Notes: generated by a model from the letters alone, not told the origin. 56,943 bases of DNA from Ferrovibrio sp. (GCF_019636075.1 NZ_JAHBYG010000025.1:1-56943); one strand, 5' to 3'. Shown: positions 18,217 to 26,756, numbered from the stretch's first letter. Made by a program: numbers and translations.

Positions 18217-19405
18217 TCTGGGGTGGGATGTCGATTGCGCGCGGCGGCGGCGGAAAGCTCAGCCGCGCCGTGGTGCCCTGGTTCGGCAGGCCGAGGATTT
18301 CCAGATTGCCGCCATGCAGTTCCACCAGGGCTTTCACCAGCGGAAGGCCCAGGCCGGTGCCATCGTATTTGCGGGTGAGGTCGTTTTCCACCTGGCCGAA
18401 CGGACTCAGCACCAGCGGGATATGCTCGGGCGCGATGCCGATGCCATTATCCGTCACCCAGAGCCGGAAACCGCCATCGGACAGCTTTTCCGTGCCCAGT
18501 TCGACCCGACCGCCGCGCGGGGTGAATTTCACGGCATTCGACATCAGGTTCAGCATCATGTGCCGCAGCGCTTGCGGATCGGCATGGCCTTCCTCAAGCG
18601 CCGGATCGAAACGGGTGACGATCACCAGGCCCTGCTGTTCGGCGCGATTGCGGAAGATGCGCAGGCAATGCTCCATCGCTTCCAGCGGATCGGTGATCAC
18701 CGGATGGATGGTCCAGGCGCCGCTTTCGATCCGCGCCATGTCCAGGATGTTGTTGATCAGGCCCAGCAGATGCTGGCCGCTGGTCAGGATATCCTGCACA
18801 TAGCCGGCATAGCGCGGGTTGTTCAGCGGGCCGTGCAGTTCCTCGTGCATCACTTCGGCGAAACCGATCACGGCATTCAGCGGCGTGCGCAATTCATGGC
18901 TCATATTGGCCAGAAAGCGGGTCTTGGATTGCGAAGCAGCCTCGGCGGCCTGATGGGCTTTTTCCAGCGACCGGTTGCGACGCTCGGTGCGCACGCGGCT
19001 GAGATGCAGCAGCGACAAGGCGGTGCCCACGCCATGATAGGCGCCATTGCGGGTGACGATGAAGCCGCGCAGCAATGCGCTGGGATGCTCGTCGGCGATC
19101 AGGGTTTCCAGCCTGTCCAGGCCCAGATTATGCTCCACGATCAGCGGCGCGCGATCCATCAGCGTCGTCACCGGCTTGCGGGCATAAAGCGCGCGACCGT
19201 AATCGCGCGAAAGCTGGGTGATCATGTCGTAGCGGTTGATCAGGCCCACCGGCCGGCCACGATCCACCACGGCCAGCGCGCCCAGATCGGGCGATGCCGC
19301 GAAGATGCGGTCTATCTCGTCGCAACGCTGGTTGGGTGCCACCGGCGGAATGGTCGAGGCCACATCGCCGATCGCTTCCAGCCGATCGCCATCGCTCATA
19401 TTCAA
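18194..19405 (-). CDS. Sensor histidine kinase with N-terminal CBS-like pair
   Basis: A cytoplasmic two-component kinase of about 403 residues with no membrane segment. Residues 1-130 look like two CBS-type motifs (ALAVVDRGRPVGLINRYDMI and GFIVTRNGAYHGVGTALSLL). A coiled linker leads to a HisKA domain with the phospho-acceptor His in NMSHELRTPLNAVIGF. The ATPase domain has the N box (LMSNAVKFT), G1 (DNGIGIA) and G2 (GTGLGL). The TTG at 19405 has GGAGG 5 bases upstream; ATG 19399 is the alternative. It lies 74 bases downstream of grpE. No response regulator is in the window. Confidence 0.85.
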   Translation of the reverse strand: MNMSDGDRLEAIGDVASTIPPVAPNQRCDEIDRIFAASPDLGALAVVDRGRPVGLINRYDMITQLSRDYGRALYARKPVTTLMDRAPLIVEHNLGLDRLETLIADEHPSALLRGFIVTRNGAYHGVGTALSLLHLSRVRTERRNRSLEKAHQAAEAASQSKTRFLANMSHELRTPLNAVIGFAEVMHEELHGPLNNPRYAGYVQDILTSGQHLLGLINNILDMARIESGAWTIHPVITDPLEAMEHCLRIFRNRAEQQGLVIVTRFDPALEEGHADPQALRHMMLNLMSNAVKFTPRGGRVELGTEKLSDGGFRLWVTDNGIGIAPEHIPLVLSPFGQVENDLTRKYDGTGLGLPLVKALVELHGGNLEILGLPNQGTTARLSFPPPPRAIDIPPQIRVSSPA

Positions 19406-19479
19406 GGCGGCCTCCAGTGCCAGAGGCCGCGAGTCTTATCGGTCTACGATTGCGGTTTTGTGTCAGCGGCCCAAGCTTT

Positions 19480-20088
19480 TCATGCTTGGGTGTTTACCGC
19501 TGCGCCGGGTTCGCTGCCGGAAGGTTGCGCGGTGGCGGGCCCGCCTTTCGATACCCCCACCATGGCAGCACGCAACAGGCGGCCATGCTGCACATAGCCA
19601 CAGGCCACCACCTGGATCACCGTGCCGGCGGCCAGGTTGGGATTTTCCACTTCGAACATCGCCTGATGCAGGTTGGGGTCGAATTTTTCGCCTTGCGGGT
19701 CGATCCGCTGAATGCCGTGGCGCTCGAATACGCCCAGCAATTCGCGTTCGGTGGCCTCGATGCCGGTGGTGAGGCCGGAAATCGCCTCGTTGCCTTCGGC
19801 CTTGGGTGCATTCTCCAGCGCCCGGCGCAGATTGTCGGCCACGCTCAGAATATCCTTGGCGAATTTTCCGGCGGCGAATTTCGTTGCATCATCGCGCTCG
19901 CGCTCAAGGCGACGGCGCAGATTTTCCGTATCGGCCGCCATTCGCAGCAGCTTGTCCTTCAACTCGGCATTTTCGGCGCGCAGGATTTCCGCTTCGCCGG
20001 CCTGGTTCTGGGTGGCGGCTTCGGTGTTCAGCGCGGCATCGGAAAAGGTCTGGGCGTCGGTGGGCGTTGCTTGCGGTTGGGTATTCAT
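19480..20088 (-). CDS. grpE: Nucleotide exchange factor GrpE
   Basis: A 202-residue GrpE that opens the DnaK nucleotide pocket to release ADP. The N-terminal part is disordered and Ala/Thr/Gln-rich. A long coiled-coil helix follows (LRAENAELKDKLLRMAADTENLRRRLERE), broken here only in description, and then the beta-wing domain with PNLHQAMFEV and a VVACGYVQHGRLLRAAMV ending typical of the family. ATG 20088 is used; a TTG five codons upstream is weaker. It lies 86 bases downstream of hrcA, the usual hrcA-grpE order. Confidence 0.95.
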   Translation of the reverse strand: MNTQPQATPTDAQTFSDAALNTEAATQNQAGEAEILRAENAELKDKLLRMAADTENLRRRLERERDDATKFAAGKFAKDILSVADNLRRALENAPKAEGNEAISGLTTGIEATERELLGVFERHGIQRIDPQGEKFDPNLHQAMFEVENPNLAAGTVIQVVACGYVQHGRLLRAAMVGVSKGGPATAQPSGSEPGAAVNTQA

Positions 20089-20174
20089 GGTCCCTGCCTT
20101 CAAACGGATGGGCTATCAAACGGATCGGCCCTGCATATACGCAGCCGTGGGTGAAAATAAAAGGGGTCTGGCGC

Positions 20175-21230
20175 CTAACCCAGCAACCGGCCCACAACCT
20201 GGGCGGTGAAATCCACCATCGGCACCAGGCGGGCGTAATTCATGCGGGTGGGGCCCACCACACCGATGGCGCCCACGATGCGCTGCTGCTGGTTCTGCAG
20301 CGGCGCCACGATCAGCGAGCAGCCGGCACGGCGGAACAGGGTGTTTTCCGAGCCGATGAAGATGCGCACGCCCTCACTGCCATGGGTCAGGTCGATCAGG
20401 CGCAGCATCTCCTCGGTATTCTCCAGCTCTTCCATCAGGGCGCGGATGCGCTCCAGATCGGCAATGGCGGAAACATCGTCCAGCAGATTGCTGCTGCCGC
20501 GCACGATCAGGGTGCCGCTGGTGCCGCTATTGCCGCCGCCCCACACCGCCAGGCCGGCTTCCACCACCTTGGAGGTCAGTTGATCCAGCTCGGCGCGTTG
20601 GGCCGAAAGTTCGGCATAGATTTCCTCGCGCCCCTCGGAAATCGTGCGGCCGCGCAGGCGCTGCGACAGGAAATTGCCGGCCTCCACCAGGGCAGAACCG
20701 TTCATCGTCAGGCCATTCATGGTCATCGGCAGGTCGATCACCCGGTTTTCCACATGGCCTTCATCATTCACCATCACCACCAGGGCACGGCCTGGCGCAA
20801 TGGGCACGAATTCCACCTGGCGCAGCGGCGCATCGGCCTTGGGCGCCACCACCAGGCCGGCATGGCCCGACAGGCCGCTGAGCATGGCGGTGGCTTCGGT
20901 CAGCACTTCCTGGAAGCCGCGGCCCGAGGCGGCGCAGCGGTTTTCGATGGCCGAGCGTTCGTCGGTGGTCAGGTCGCCCATCTGCAGCAGGCCGTCCACA
21001 AACAGCCGCAGGCCGCTTTCGGTGGGCAGCCGGCCGGCCGAGGTATGCGGCGCATAAAGCAGCCCGGCATCCTCCAGATCCGCCATGGTGTTGCGGATGC
21101 TGGCCGGCGACAGCTTATGGTCGAGTTTCTTGGACAGCAGGCGCGAACCCATCGGTTCGCCGGTGGCCATGTAGTTTTCCACCACCAGGCGAAGGATTTC
21201 CCGACTGCGCTGGCCGATATCGCGTTTCAT
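20175..21230 (-). CDS. hrcA: Heat-inducible transcription repressor HrcA
   Basis: A 351-residue repressor whose known targets carry the CIRCE inverted repeat. The N-terminal winged helix covers MKRDIGQRSREILRLVVENY and the SPASIRNTMADLEDAG recognition region. A GAF-like middle and the C-terminal VVGPTRMNYARLVPMVD segment are family hallmarks. ATG 21230 is chosen by homology even though GGAGG is only one base before it; an in-frame TTG at 21266 is less likely. It leads hrcA-grpE and is divergent from the marR-GNAT gene. I found no CIRCE element upstream of hrcA, grpE or dnaK. Confidence 0.94.
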   Translation of the reverse strand: MKRDIGQRSREILRLVVENYMATGEPMGSRLLSKKLDHKLSPASIRNTMADLEDAGLLYAPHTSAGRLPTESGLRLFVDGLLQMGDLTTDERSAIENRCAASGRGFQEVLTEATAMLSGLSGHAGLVVAPKADAPLRQVEFVPIAPGRALVVMVNDEGHVENRVIDLPMTMNGLTMNGSALVEAGNFLSQRLRGRTISEGREEIYAELSAQRAELDQLTSKVVEAGLAVWGGGNSGTSGTLIVRGSSNLLDDVSAIADLERIRALMEELENTEEMLRLIDLTHGSEGVRIFIGSENTLFRRAGCSLIVAPLQNQQQRIVGAIGVVGPTRMNYARLVPMVDFTAQVVGRLLG

Positions 21231-21289
21231 GCCTCCACAGATAGGCAGAGTGCGGAGCGCCGTCAACTGCCACGCTACACGCTAGATAG

Positions 21290-21318
21290 TTGACTAAGGC
21301 AACAATCTGCTGGATGAT
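21290..21318 (+). promoter_or_regulatory. Candidate sigma-70 promoter of the MarR-GNAT gene
   Basis: TTGACT at 21290-21295 is followed after exactly 17 bases by GATGAT at 21313-21318, which matches four of six -10 positions. The start codon is 27 bases further on. The region is shared with the divergent hrcA promoter. Call is by eye only. Confidence 0.4.
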
Positions 21319-21344
21319 CCTGGCGGTCCATGGAGGGCCGGGAC

Positions 21345-22328
21345 ATGACAGAGCGCACATTGGAAGCCGATATCGCCGCCATGCGGCGGTTCAACCGCTT
21401 CTACACACAGCGTATCGGCGTGCTGCGCCAGGGCCTGCTGCAAAGCCGGTTTTCCCTCACCGAGGCGCGTTTGCTGTTCGAACTGGCGCATCGGTCTGAC
21501 CGGGGCGACGATCTGGCCGCCAGTCAGCTTTGCCGCGAACTCGATCTCGATCCGGGCTATGTCAGCCGCATCCTACGCCGGTTCGAACGGGCCGGCCTGC
21601 TGCGCCGCCGCCCGGCGCCGAAGGATGCCCGCCGCAGCCTGCTGGCCATCACGCCCAAGGGCCGCGCCGCCTATGCGCCGCTGGACAAACGTTCGCGGGC
21701 GGAAATCTCCGGCTTGATCAAGCCGCTGGGCGAGCCGGGACGGCGGCAATTGATCAAGGCCATGGGGCAGATAGAAAGCCTGCTGGGCGGTATGTCGGAA
21801 ACCGCTCCGGCCAGTGCGGGCAGCAGCCCTCAGGCCGCAGCCTATATCCTGCGGCCGCACAAGCCCGGCGATATCGGCTGGGTGATTTCGCGCCATGGCT
21901 CGGTCTATGCCGAGGAATTCGGCTGGGATATCAGCTTCGAGGCCATGGTGGCCGAGATCGCCGCGAAATTCCTGCGCGATTTCAATCCCGCGCGCGAAGC
22001 CTGCTGGATCGCCGAGCGGCAGACCGAACATGGGCCCGAGCGGATCGGCAGCGTTTTCGTGGTGGAGCAATCCAAGACCGTGGCCAAGCTGCGCATGCTG
22101 GTGGTGGATGCTTCCGCGCGTGGCTTGGGCCTGGGCGGCAAGCTGGTGCAAACCTGCGAGGATTTCGCTCGCGCCAAGGGTTATCGCAAGATGGTGCTGT
22201 GGACCAATTCGATCCTGCTGGATGCCCGCCGCATCTACGAGAAGCGTGGCTTCAAGCTGGTCAGCAGCGAACCGCATCACAGTTTCGGCAAGGATCTGAT
22301 CGGCGAATACTGGGAGAAAACGCTGTGA
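21345..22328 (+). CDS. MarR-type regulator fused to a GNAT acetyltransferase
   Basis: A 327-residue bifunctional protein. Residues 1-145 form a MarR winged helix (LTEARLLFELAH, then DLDPGYVSRILRRFERAGLL, RRRPAPKDARRSLLAIT). Residues 165-327 form a GNAT domain with the acetyl-CoA loop ARGLGLGGKLVQTC and a C-terminal YEKRGFKLVSSEPHHSFG motif. This fusion type is known in many bacteria; ligands are mostly unknown. ATG 21345 has GGAGGG upstream. Its stop lies within a short tandem repeat that contains the start of the following transporter gene. Confidence 0.88.
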   Translation: MTERTLEADIAAMRRFNRFYTQRIGVLRQGLLQSRFSLTEARLLFELAHRSDRGDDLAASQLCRELDLDPGYVSRILRRFERAGLLRRRPAPKDARRSLLAITPKGRAAYAPLDKRSRAEISGLIKPLGEPGRRQLIKAMGQIESLLGGMSETAPASAGSSPQAAAYILRPHKPGDIGWVISRHGSVYAEEFGWDISFEAMVAEIAAKFLRDFNPAREACWIAERQTEHGPERIGSVFVVEQSKTVAKLRMLVVDASARGLGLGGKLVQTCEDFARAKGYRKMVLWTNSILLDARRIYEKRGFKLVSSEPHHSFGKDLIGEYWEKTL

Positions 22329-22385
22329 TGGAATGCCCAGCGTGATGGAAGGCCCAGCGTGACAGAATGCCCAGTGTGACGGAAG
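22325..22385 (+). repeat. 17-bp tandem repeat spanning a gene junction
   Basis: Three full copies of a 17-base unit (GTGATGGAATGCCCAGC at 22325, GTGATGGAAGGCCCAGC at 22342, GTGACAGAATGCCCAGT at 22359) and a 10-base partial copy from 22376. The first copy contains the stop of the MarR-GNAT gene. The third contains ATG 22367, the probable start of the transporter gene. Confidence 0.85.
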
Positions 22386-23311
22386 ATATCGGCCGAGGCA
22401 GCCTGATTGCCTCGCTGGTGGCATCGGGCACCGGCATTCAGGTGGGGGCCGCCCTGGTGGCCACGCGGCTGGTGGTGGATCAGGCCGATCCCGCCAGTCT
22501 GGCTTTCCTGCGCTACAGCATCGCCGTGCTTTGCCTGCTGCCATTCCTGCTGATATCGCGGCCCTGGCCGCGTATGGGGCTGCGGGATTTTCTGGCTATT
22601 TCCGGCCTTGGCGTGGTGCAATTCGCCATGGTGGTGGTGGTGCTCAATTATGCCGTCACGCTGATTCCGGCGGCGCGCGCGGCGCTGATTTTTTCCGCCT
22701 TCCCGCTGGTGGCCATGCTGGTGGCTGCCGCTTTGGGGCAGGAGCAACTCACCTGGCGCAAGGCTGCCGGCGTGTTGCTCACCATCGGCGGCGTGGCCTT
22801 GGCGCTGGGCGACAAGGCCTGGGGCGATAACGCTTCCGGCGAGGGCTTTTCCGGCAATCTTGCGGCGGGCTGGCTGGGCGAGATCGCGGCATTCCTGGCC
22901 GCCTGTTTCGGGGCTGCCAGCAGCGTTGCGCTGCGCGGCTATCTGCGGCGCTACGAGCCGCTGCATGTGGGCGGTCTGTCGATGTTTGCCTCCGTGCTGG
23001 TGCTGGCGGTGCTGGCCTTTGCGGAAGGTTATTTCCAGCATCCGCTGCGTTTCGATGCGGTGGGTTGGGGGGCGGTCTGCTTCATCGGTTTGTCCAGCGC
23101 GATAGGCTATTTCGCCTGGCTCTGGGCATTGCGGCGCGGTTCGCCCACCCAGGTTACGATCTTTCTCGGCCTGGCCCCGATCACGGCGGCCATACTGGGT
23201 GTGTTGCTGCTGGGTGAAGCCGTGACATTGGGTCTGCTGGCCGGCATCGCCTGCATATTGCCGGGCCTGGCGCTGGCGCATTGGCAACCGGTTGCGCGCA
23301 AGGCAGGATAG
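22367..23311 (+). CDS. EamA/DMT family transporter
   Basis: A 314-residue inner-membrane protein with about ten hydrophobic segments in two related halves, as expected for drug/metabolite transporters of the EamA family. Segments such as [18 protein letters not shown] and [20 protein letters not shown] occupy equivalent places in the two halves. The substrate cannot be inferred. The start ATG 22367 lies in the third copy of a 17-bp tandem repeat, 38 bases after the stop of the MarR-GNAT gene, so the pair may be one operon with the regulator controlling export. Confidence 0.87.
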   Translation: MPSVTEDIGRGSLIASLVASGTGIQVGAALVATRLVVDQADPASLAFLRYSIAVLCLLPFLLISRPWPRMGLRDFLAISGLGVVQFAMVVVVLNYAVTLIPAARAALIFSAFPLVAMLVAAALGQEQLTWRKAAGVLLTIGGVALALGDKAWGDNASGEGFSGNLAAGWLGEIAAFLAACFGAASSVALRGYLRRYEPLHVGGLSMFASVLVLAVLAFAEGYFQHPLRFDAVGWGAVCFIGLSSAIGYFAWLWALRRGSPTQVTIFLGLAPITAAILGVLLLGEAVTLGLLAGIACILPGLALAHWQPVARKAG

Positions 23312-23340
23312 GCACGGCATTATCGGAGGGGGGAAACAGC

Positions 23341-24018
23341 ATGGCAAACCTGCCGGCAATGGAAGGTCTGCGCGATTATCGCCGCTATGGCGATGCCGAA
23401 GCCATCGCGCGGGTGCAGGATTTCACCGCCGATCTGCGGCGCCGGCGCACGGTGCGGGATTTTGCGGCCGATCCGGTGCCGCGAGCAATCATCGAGGCTG
23501 CGCTGCTGGCCGCCGGCAGCGCGCCATCGGGGGCCAACCAGCAGCCCTGGCATTTCTGCGTCATCACCGATCCGGCTTTGAAGCGCCGCGTGCGTGAAGG
23601 CGCCGAGGCCGAGGAGCGCGAATTCTACAATGGCCGCGCTTCGGCGGAGTGGCTGGAGGCGCTGGCACCGCTTGGCACCGATGCCGACAAGCCGTTCCTG
23701 GAAACCGCACCGGTGCTGATCGCCATTTTCGCCCAGCGGTATGGCATCGCCGCCGATGGCAGCCACCGCAAGCATTACTATGTGCCGGAATCCGTCGGCA
23801 TCAGCACTGGCTTCCTGATCGCGGCGCTGCATCATGCCGGCCTGGCGACCCTGACCCATACACCAAGCCCGATGAATTTCCTCAACCGCCTATGCCAGCG
23901 GCCGGAGCATGAGAAACCCTATATTCTGCTGGTGGCCGGCTATCCGGCCAAAGACGCGCAAGTTCCGGTATATGGCGGCCGCAAGAAATCGCTGGGAGAG
24001 TTTACCAGCTGGCTCTGA
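23341..24018 (+). CDS. Nitroreductase family FMN-dependent oxidoreductase
   Basis: A 225-residue nitroreductase-fold protein. [14 protein letters not shown] near residue 36 is the FMN phosphate-binding start, [12 protein letters not shown] is the hallmark loop near residue 62, and the C-terminal [14 protein letters not shown] with a final KKSL segment completes the fold. Sequence style resembles the BluB/iodotyrosine deiodinase-like branch, but I cannot decide between nitroreductase and deiodinase-like roles. ATG 23341 follows GGAGGGGGG. It is 29 bases from the transporter gene on the same strand and converges on the phosphatase-like gene. Confidence 0.87.
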   Translation: MANLPAMEGLRDYRRYGDAEAIARVQDFTADLRRRRTVRDFAADPVPRAIIEAALLAAGSAPSGANQQPWHFCVITDPALKRRVREGAEAEEREFYNGRASAEWLEALAPLGTDADKPFLETAPVLIAIFAQRYGIAADGSHRKHYYVPESVGISTGFLIAALHHAGLATLTHTPSPMNFLNRLCQRPEHEKPYILLVAGYPAKDAQVPVYGGRKKSLGEFTSWL

Positions 24019-24864
24019 TCAGATTGCGAAGCTTTCGATCACCGTGCCATCAAGCGCGAAGCAGCCCACATTGAGCGGGCCGCCGAAGCCGCAGCCGCCA
24101 TCCAGGCAGGCAGTGAAGGCGCCCAGATGCGGGCCCTCGCCTTGGGGATTGGCGCCAGCCACCACGCGCCGGAAGCCGCCATAAGGGGCTGTCATGTCGC
24201 GGAAATGCGGCGAGCCCCACCAGAGATGATCGGCCTGTTCGGGCAGCGGCAGGCCGGGATCCACCCCGGCATGCACGAACAGCAATTCTCCATCGCGGGT
24301 ATAGGCCGCGCGGCGCAGCGCGGCGAAATAATCCTCATGGCCGGGATGCGACCGGATGGCAGCGCGCAGGGCGTTGGTCCAGCGGCTGATGCTGAGCGCA
24401 CCTTCGCGCAGGATGCCGGGCACGCGGGCGGAATCCACGCCATAGGCTTCCAACACCGGCTGCAGGCCATGGCGCATCATCCAGTCGAACACGCCGGCCG
24501 GCCCGGTGGCGAACTGGATCTGCAAAAGCTTGCGCCACATCTCCTCCTGTGCGCCGCGCAGATAGACGATGTCTTCCGGCATCGCACCCGGCAGGCAGAG
24601 GAAATCGCGGCGGAAAGCGATCAGTTCGTCCAGCACCGCCAGCGTATCGGCACCATAGCCGAACTGGTTGCCGAGATAGACCAGGCGGTCGCCATGCTGC
24701 ACGCGGGCGGAAAGTTCCTCATGGGCCAGTTTCAGCTTGCCGATATCGGCGCGCAAAGCCGCCACCGCCCAAACCCGGCGGCTGCCGCTCAGCACGGCAA
24801 AAGCCTCGCCAGTCGTGGCAGGCGAGGCGGGAGCGGAGGATTGCGGGGCGCGGAATGCGATCAA
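24019..24864 (-). CDS. Degenerate PPP-type metallophosphatase (likely pseudoenzyme)
   Basis: The 281-residue protein follows the fold order of bacterial PPP serine/threonine phosphatases but has lost most of the metal site. Aligned by eye, GDIHG is replaced by AALRA, GDxxDRG by GNQFGYG, RGNHE by RGAQE and GHTP by GANP. VHAGVDPGLPL near residue 205 is retained. Catalytic activity is therefore doubtful, and a binding or regulatory role is more likely. The TTG at 24864 lacks a clear ribosome-binding site, and internal GTG codons could be the real start. It lies downstream of carD on the same strand, beyond a terminator-like hairpin. Confidence 0.7.
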   Translation of the reverse strand: MIAFRAPQSSAPASPATTGEAFAVLSGSRRVWAVAALRADIGKLKLAHEELSARVQHGDRLVYLGNQFGYGADTLAVLDELIAFRRDFLCLPGAMPEDIVYLRGAQEEMWRKLLQIQFATGPAGVFDWMMRHGLQPVLEAYGVDSARVPGILREGALSISRWTNALRAAIRSHPGHEDYFAALRRAAYTRDGELLFVHAGVDPGLPLPEQADHLWWGSPHFRDMTAPYGGFRRVVAGANPQGEGPHLGAFTACLDGGCGFGGPLNVGCFALDGTVIESFAI

Positions 24865-24870
24865 GACGAA

Positions 24871-24898
24871 TCGGGGCCCTATGCTGACAGGGCCCCGA
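24871..24898 (-). terminator. Terminator-like hairpin after carD
   Basis: A perfect 10-bp stem (TCGGGGCCCT at 24871-24880, AGGGCCCCGA at 24889-24898) with an 8-base loop. On the minus strand it lies 50 bases past the carD stop and is followed by a modestly T-rich TTCGTCTTGATC. It probably ends carD transcription. Confidence 0.65.
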
Positions 24899-24948
24899 AA
24901 CTAGCGGGAAATGCTTAAAAAAGCGATGCGATGCCGCAAACGCTGCGG

Positions 24949-26022
24949 CTAGGCTGCCTTGAGATGCTTGTCCAGCTTCTTGGCCGCGCTGTCCTCGTCG
25001 ATCCGCTCCACGGCAGCCAACTCGCGCACCAGGCGGTCCAACGCGCTTTCGTAGATCTGGCGCTCGGAATAGCTCTGGTCCGGCTGGCCGGCATTGCGGT
25101 GCAGATCGCGCACCACTTCGGCAATCGCCACCGGATCGCCGGAATTGATCTTGGCTTCGTATTCCTGGGCGCGGCGGCTCCACATGGCGCGTTTCACGCG
25201 GGCACGGCCTTTCAGCGTATCCAGCGCCGTGCGCATCTTCTGCGGCGACGAGAGCTTGCGGATGCCCACCGATTGCACCTTGGTGGTGGGCACACGCACG
25301 GTCATCTTGTCGCGCTCGAATTCCACCACCATGAGGTCCAGCTCGAAACCGGCAATGGATTGCCGTTCGATGCGCAGCACCTTGCCAACGCCATGGGTGG
25401 GATAAACTACGTAATCACCAGCACTGAATTCCACTTTGACCTTCACCGCAGAGGGTTTGATTGGCACAGCCTTGCTGGGCGCGGCCGGTTTCGGATCCGG
25501 CGGCTTCACAGGCTGCGGCAGCGGCCGGCTGGGCGGCGCCGAAACCGCCTGGGCCTTCACGGCCTGGGGCTTCGGCGGCAGCTTGGCCGCTTCGGGTTTC
25601 TTTGCTGCTTCCGCCGGTTTCTTGGCGGCGGAAGCGGGCTTCTTGGGCGTTTCCGGTTTCTTGGCCGGTTCCGGCTTGGCCTTGGCCGCAGGCGCGGGCT
25701 TTACAGCCGACGCGGCAGGAGCAGCCTGCATGGATGCTGCCTGGGCCGCGCCTGGTTTCTTGGCCGGCTCGGGCTTCTTTGCCGGTTCAGGCTTTTTCGC
25801 AACCGGCTTCTTGGCTGCCGGTTCGGGTTTCTTGGCCACGGGCTTCTTGGTTTCAGGCTTTTTCGCCACGGGCTTTTTGATTTCGGGCTTCTTGCTGGCT
25901 TCCGGCTTTTTCGCCTCGGGCTTTTTCCCTGCAGCTGTTTTCACCGCAGGCGCCTTAACAGGGACAGACTTGCCTGCCGCTGCTGCCGGCTTGGCCGGCT
26001 TCTTTATCTTAGCCTTGGTCAA
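24949..26022 (-). CDS. carD: CarD-family RNA polymerase-binding regulator with long Lys/Pro/Ala N-terminal tail
   Basis: The C-terminal 165 residues are a CarD/CdnL protein that binds the RNA polymerase beta subunit and stabilises promoter complexes. FSAGDYVVYPTHGVGKV begins the Tudor-like RNAP-interaction domain, and a helical DNA-binding domain follows (SSPQKMRTALDTLKGR, YESALDRLVRELA). The first 190 or so residues are low complexity, with repeats such as KKPEAKKPE and KKPVAKKPE resembling histone H1 or AlgP tails. Normal family length is 160-175. The start is set at TTG 26022, seven bases after GAGG. An open frame continues upstream to 26181 without family similarity. Confidence 0.87.
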   Translation of the reverse strand: MTKAKIKKPAKPAAAAGKSVPVKAPAVKTAAGKKPEAKKPEASKKPEIKKPVAKKPETKKPVAKKPEPAAKKPVAKKPEPAKKPEPAKKPGAAQAASMQAAPAASAVKPAPAAKAKPEPAKKPETPKKPASAAKKPAEAAKKPEAAKLPPKPQAVKAQAVSAPPSRPLPQPVKPPDPKPAAPSKAVPIKPSAVKVKVEFSAGDYVVYPTHGVGKVLRIERQSIAGFELDLMVVEFERDKMTVRVPTTKVQSVGIRKLSSPQKMRTALDTLKGRARVKRAMWSRRAQEYEAKINSGDPVAIAEVVRDLHRNAGQPDQSYSERQIYESALDRLVRELAAVERIDEDSAAKKLDKHLKAA

Positions 26023-26353
26023 AGCTTCACCTCGCTCGATGCCCCTGCGACGTTCCCCCTGGCTTGGCTGATGGCCGGTTTCAGGTCTGGGGCTATGCCG
26101 CAGGCCATTCCGATCCACCTTGGGCCAATCCATGCATTGCGTACGCGGCTCAAAATCCGGATTTCCACGGCGGAATTCCACATAGGGCTACTGCCCTTTG
26201 GCCGATTACGCGGCAGGAAGCATTATTGTTCCGTCACATATTATACCACGGCGGGGTGGCAAAGGACAGAACCCTTCAGGCCGTTTGAGGGCGAATGATG
26301 CAAACAAAAGTTGTTGTCTGCATCATTTTATAGAGAAATAGGCGGTTTCAGGC
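26023..26353. other. Intergenic region between carD and fdxA
   Basis: About 330 bases with no convincing gene. It holds the carD leader and a 9-bp inverted repeat at 26294-26327. The part around 26220-26260 is A+T-rich (CACATATTATACC) and could hold the carD promoter. I see no small RNA or riboswitch that I can name. Confidence 0.6.
26294..26327. terminator. Inverted repeat downstream of fdxA
   Basis: AATGATGCA at 26294-26302 and TGCATCATT at 26319-26327 form a perfect 9-bp stem, with an inner AACA/TGTT pairing. It lies 27 bases past the fdxA stop. The T-run is on the plus-strand side (ATTTTAT), so its role as an fdxA terminator is uncertain; an operator is possible. Confidence 0.4.
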
Positions 26354-26683
26354 CTACTCGCCGGGATTCGGGCTGAGCAATTCCTTCTTGCCGGGCTTGC
26401 CTTTCCACTCGTCGGCATCGGCCGGCGGAGTACCCTTTCGGGTGATGTTGGGCCAAGCCTGGGCATATTCCCGATTGAGTTCCACCCAGCTGGCGGTATC
26501 GGGCGCGCTGTCGGGCAGGATCGCTTCGGCCGGGCATTCCGGCTCGCATACCCCGCAATCGATGCATTCGTCGGGATGGATCACCAGCATGTTCTCGCCC
26601 ACATAGAAGCAGTCCACCGGGCAGACTTCCACGCAATCCATATACTTGCACTTGATGCAATTCTCGGTGACGACGTAGGTCAT
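26354..26683 (-). CDS. fdxA: 7Fe ferredoxin FdxA
   Basis: A 109-residue low-potential electron carrier of the Azotobacter FdI type. The N-terminal half has [19 protein letters not shown] and the second cluster motif [16 protein letters not shown], enough cysteines for one 3Fe-4S and one 4Fe-4S cluster. The roughly 50-residue C-terminal extension with [16 protein letters not shown] is typical of this class. The [14 protein letters not shown] start is the family start. It sits between the S4-domain gene and carD on the same strand, a cluster seen in other alphaproteobacteria, there often with an RNA helicase gene that is absent here. Confidence 0.94.
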   Translation of the reverse strand: MTYVVTENCIKCKYMDCVEVCPVDCFYVGENMLVIHPDECIDCGVCEPECPAEAILPDSAPDTASWVELNREYAQAWPNITRKGTPPADADEWKGKPGKKELLSPNPGE

Positions 26684-26756
26684 GGCAAAGGATCCTGGCA
26701 AATGCGCCTGGGGGGCGAGGCAAGGGCTTTCGCCTAACACGGCAGGCTTGGCCGGG

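Noticed and set aside
22328..22362. Five-codon mini-genes in the 17-bp repeat
   Set aside because: Too short to call; they arise from the repeat unit and are reported only as an observation.
26022..26181. Extension of the carD frame to an ATG at 26181
   Set aside because: The extra 53 codons have no tail-like or CarD-like character, and a TTG with GAGG seven bases upstream fits better.
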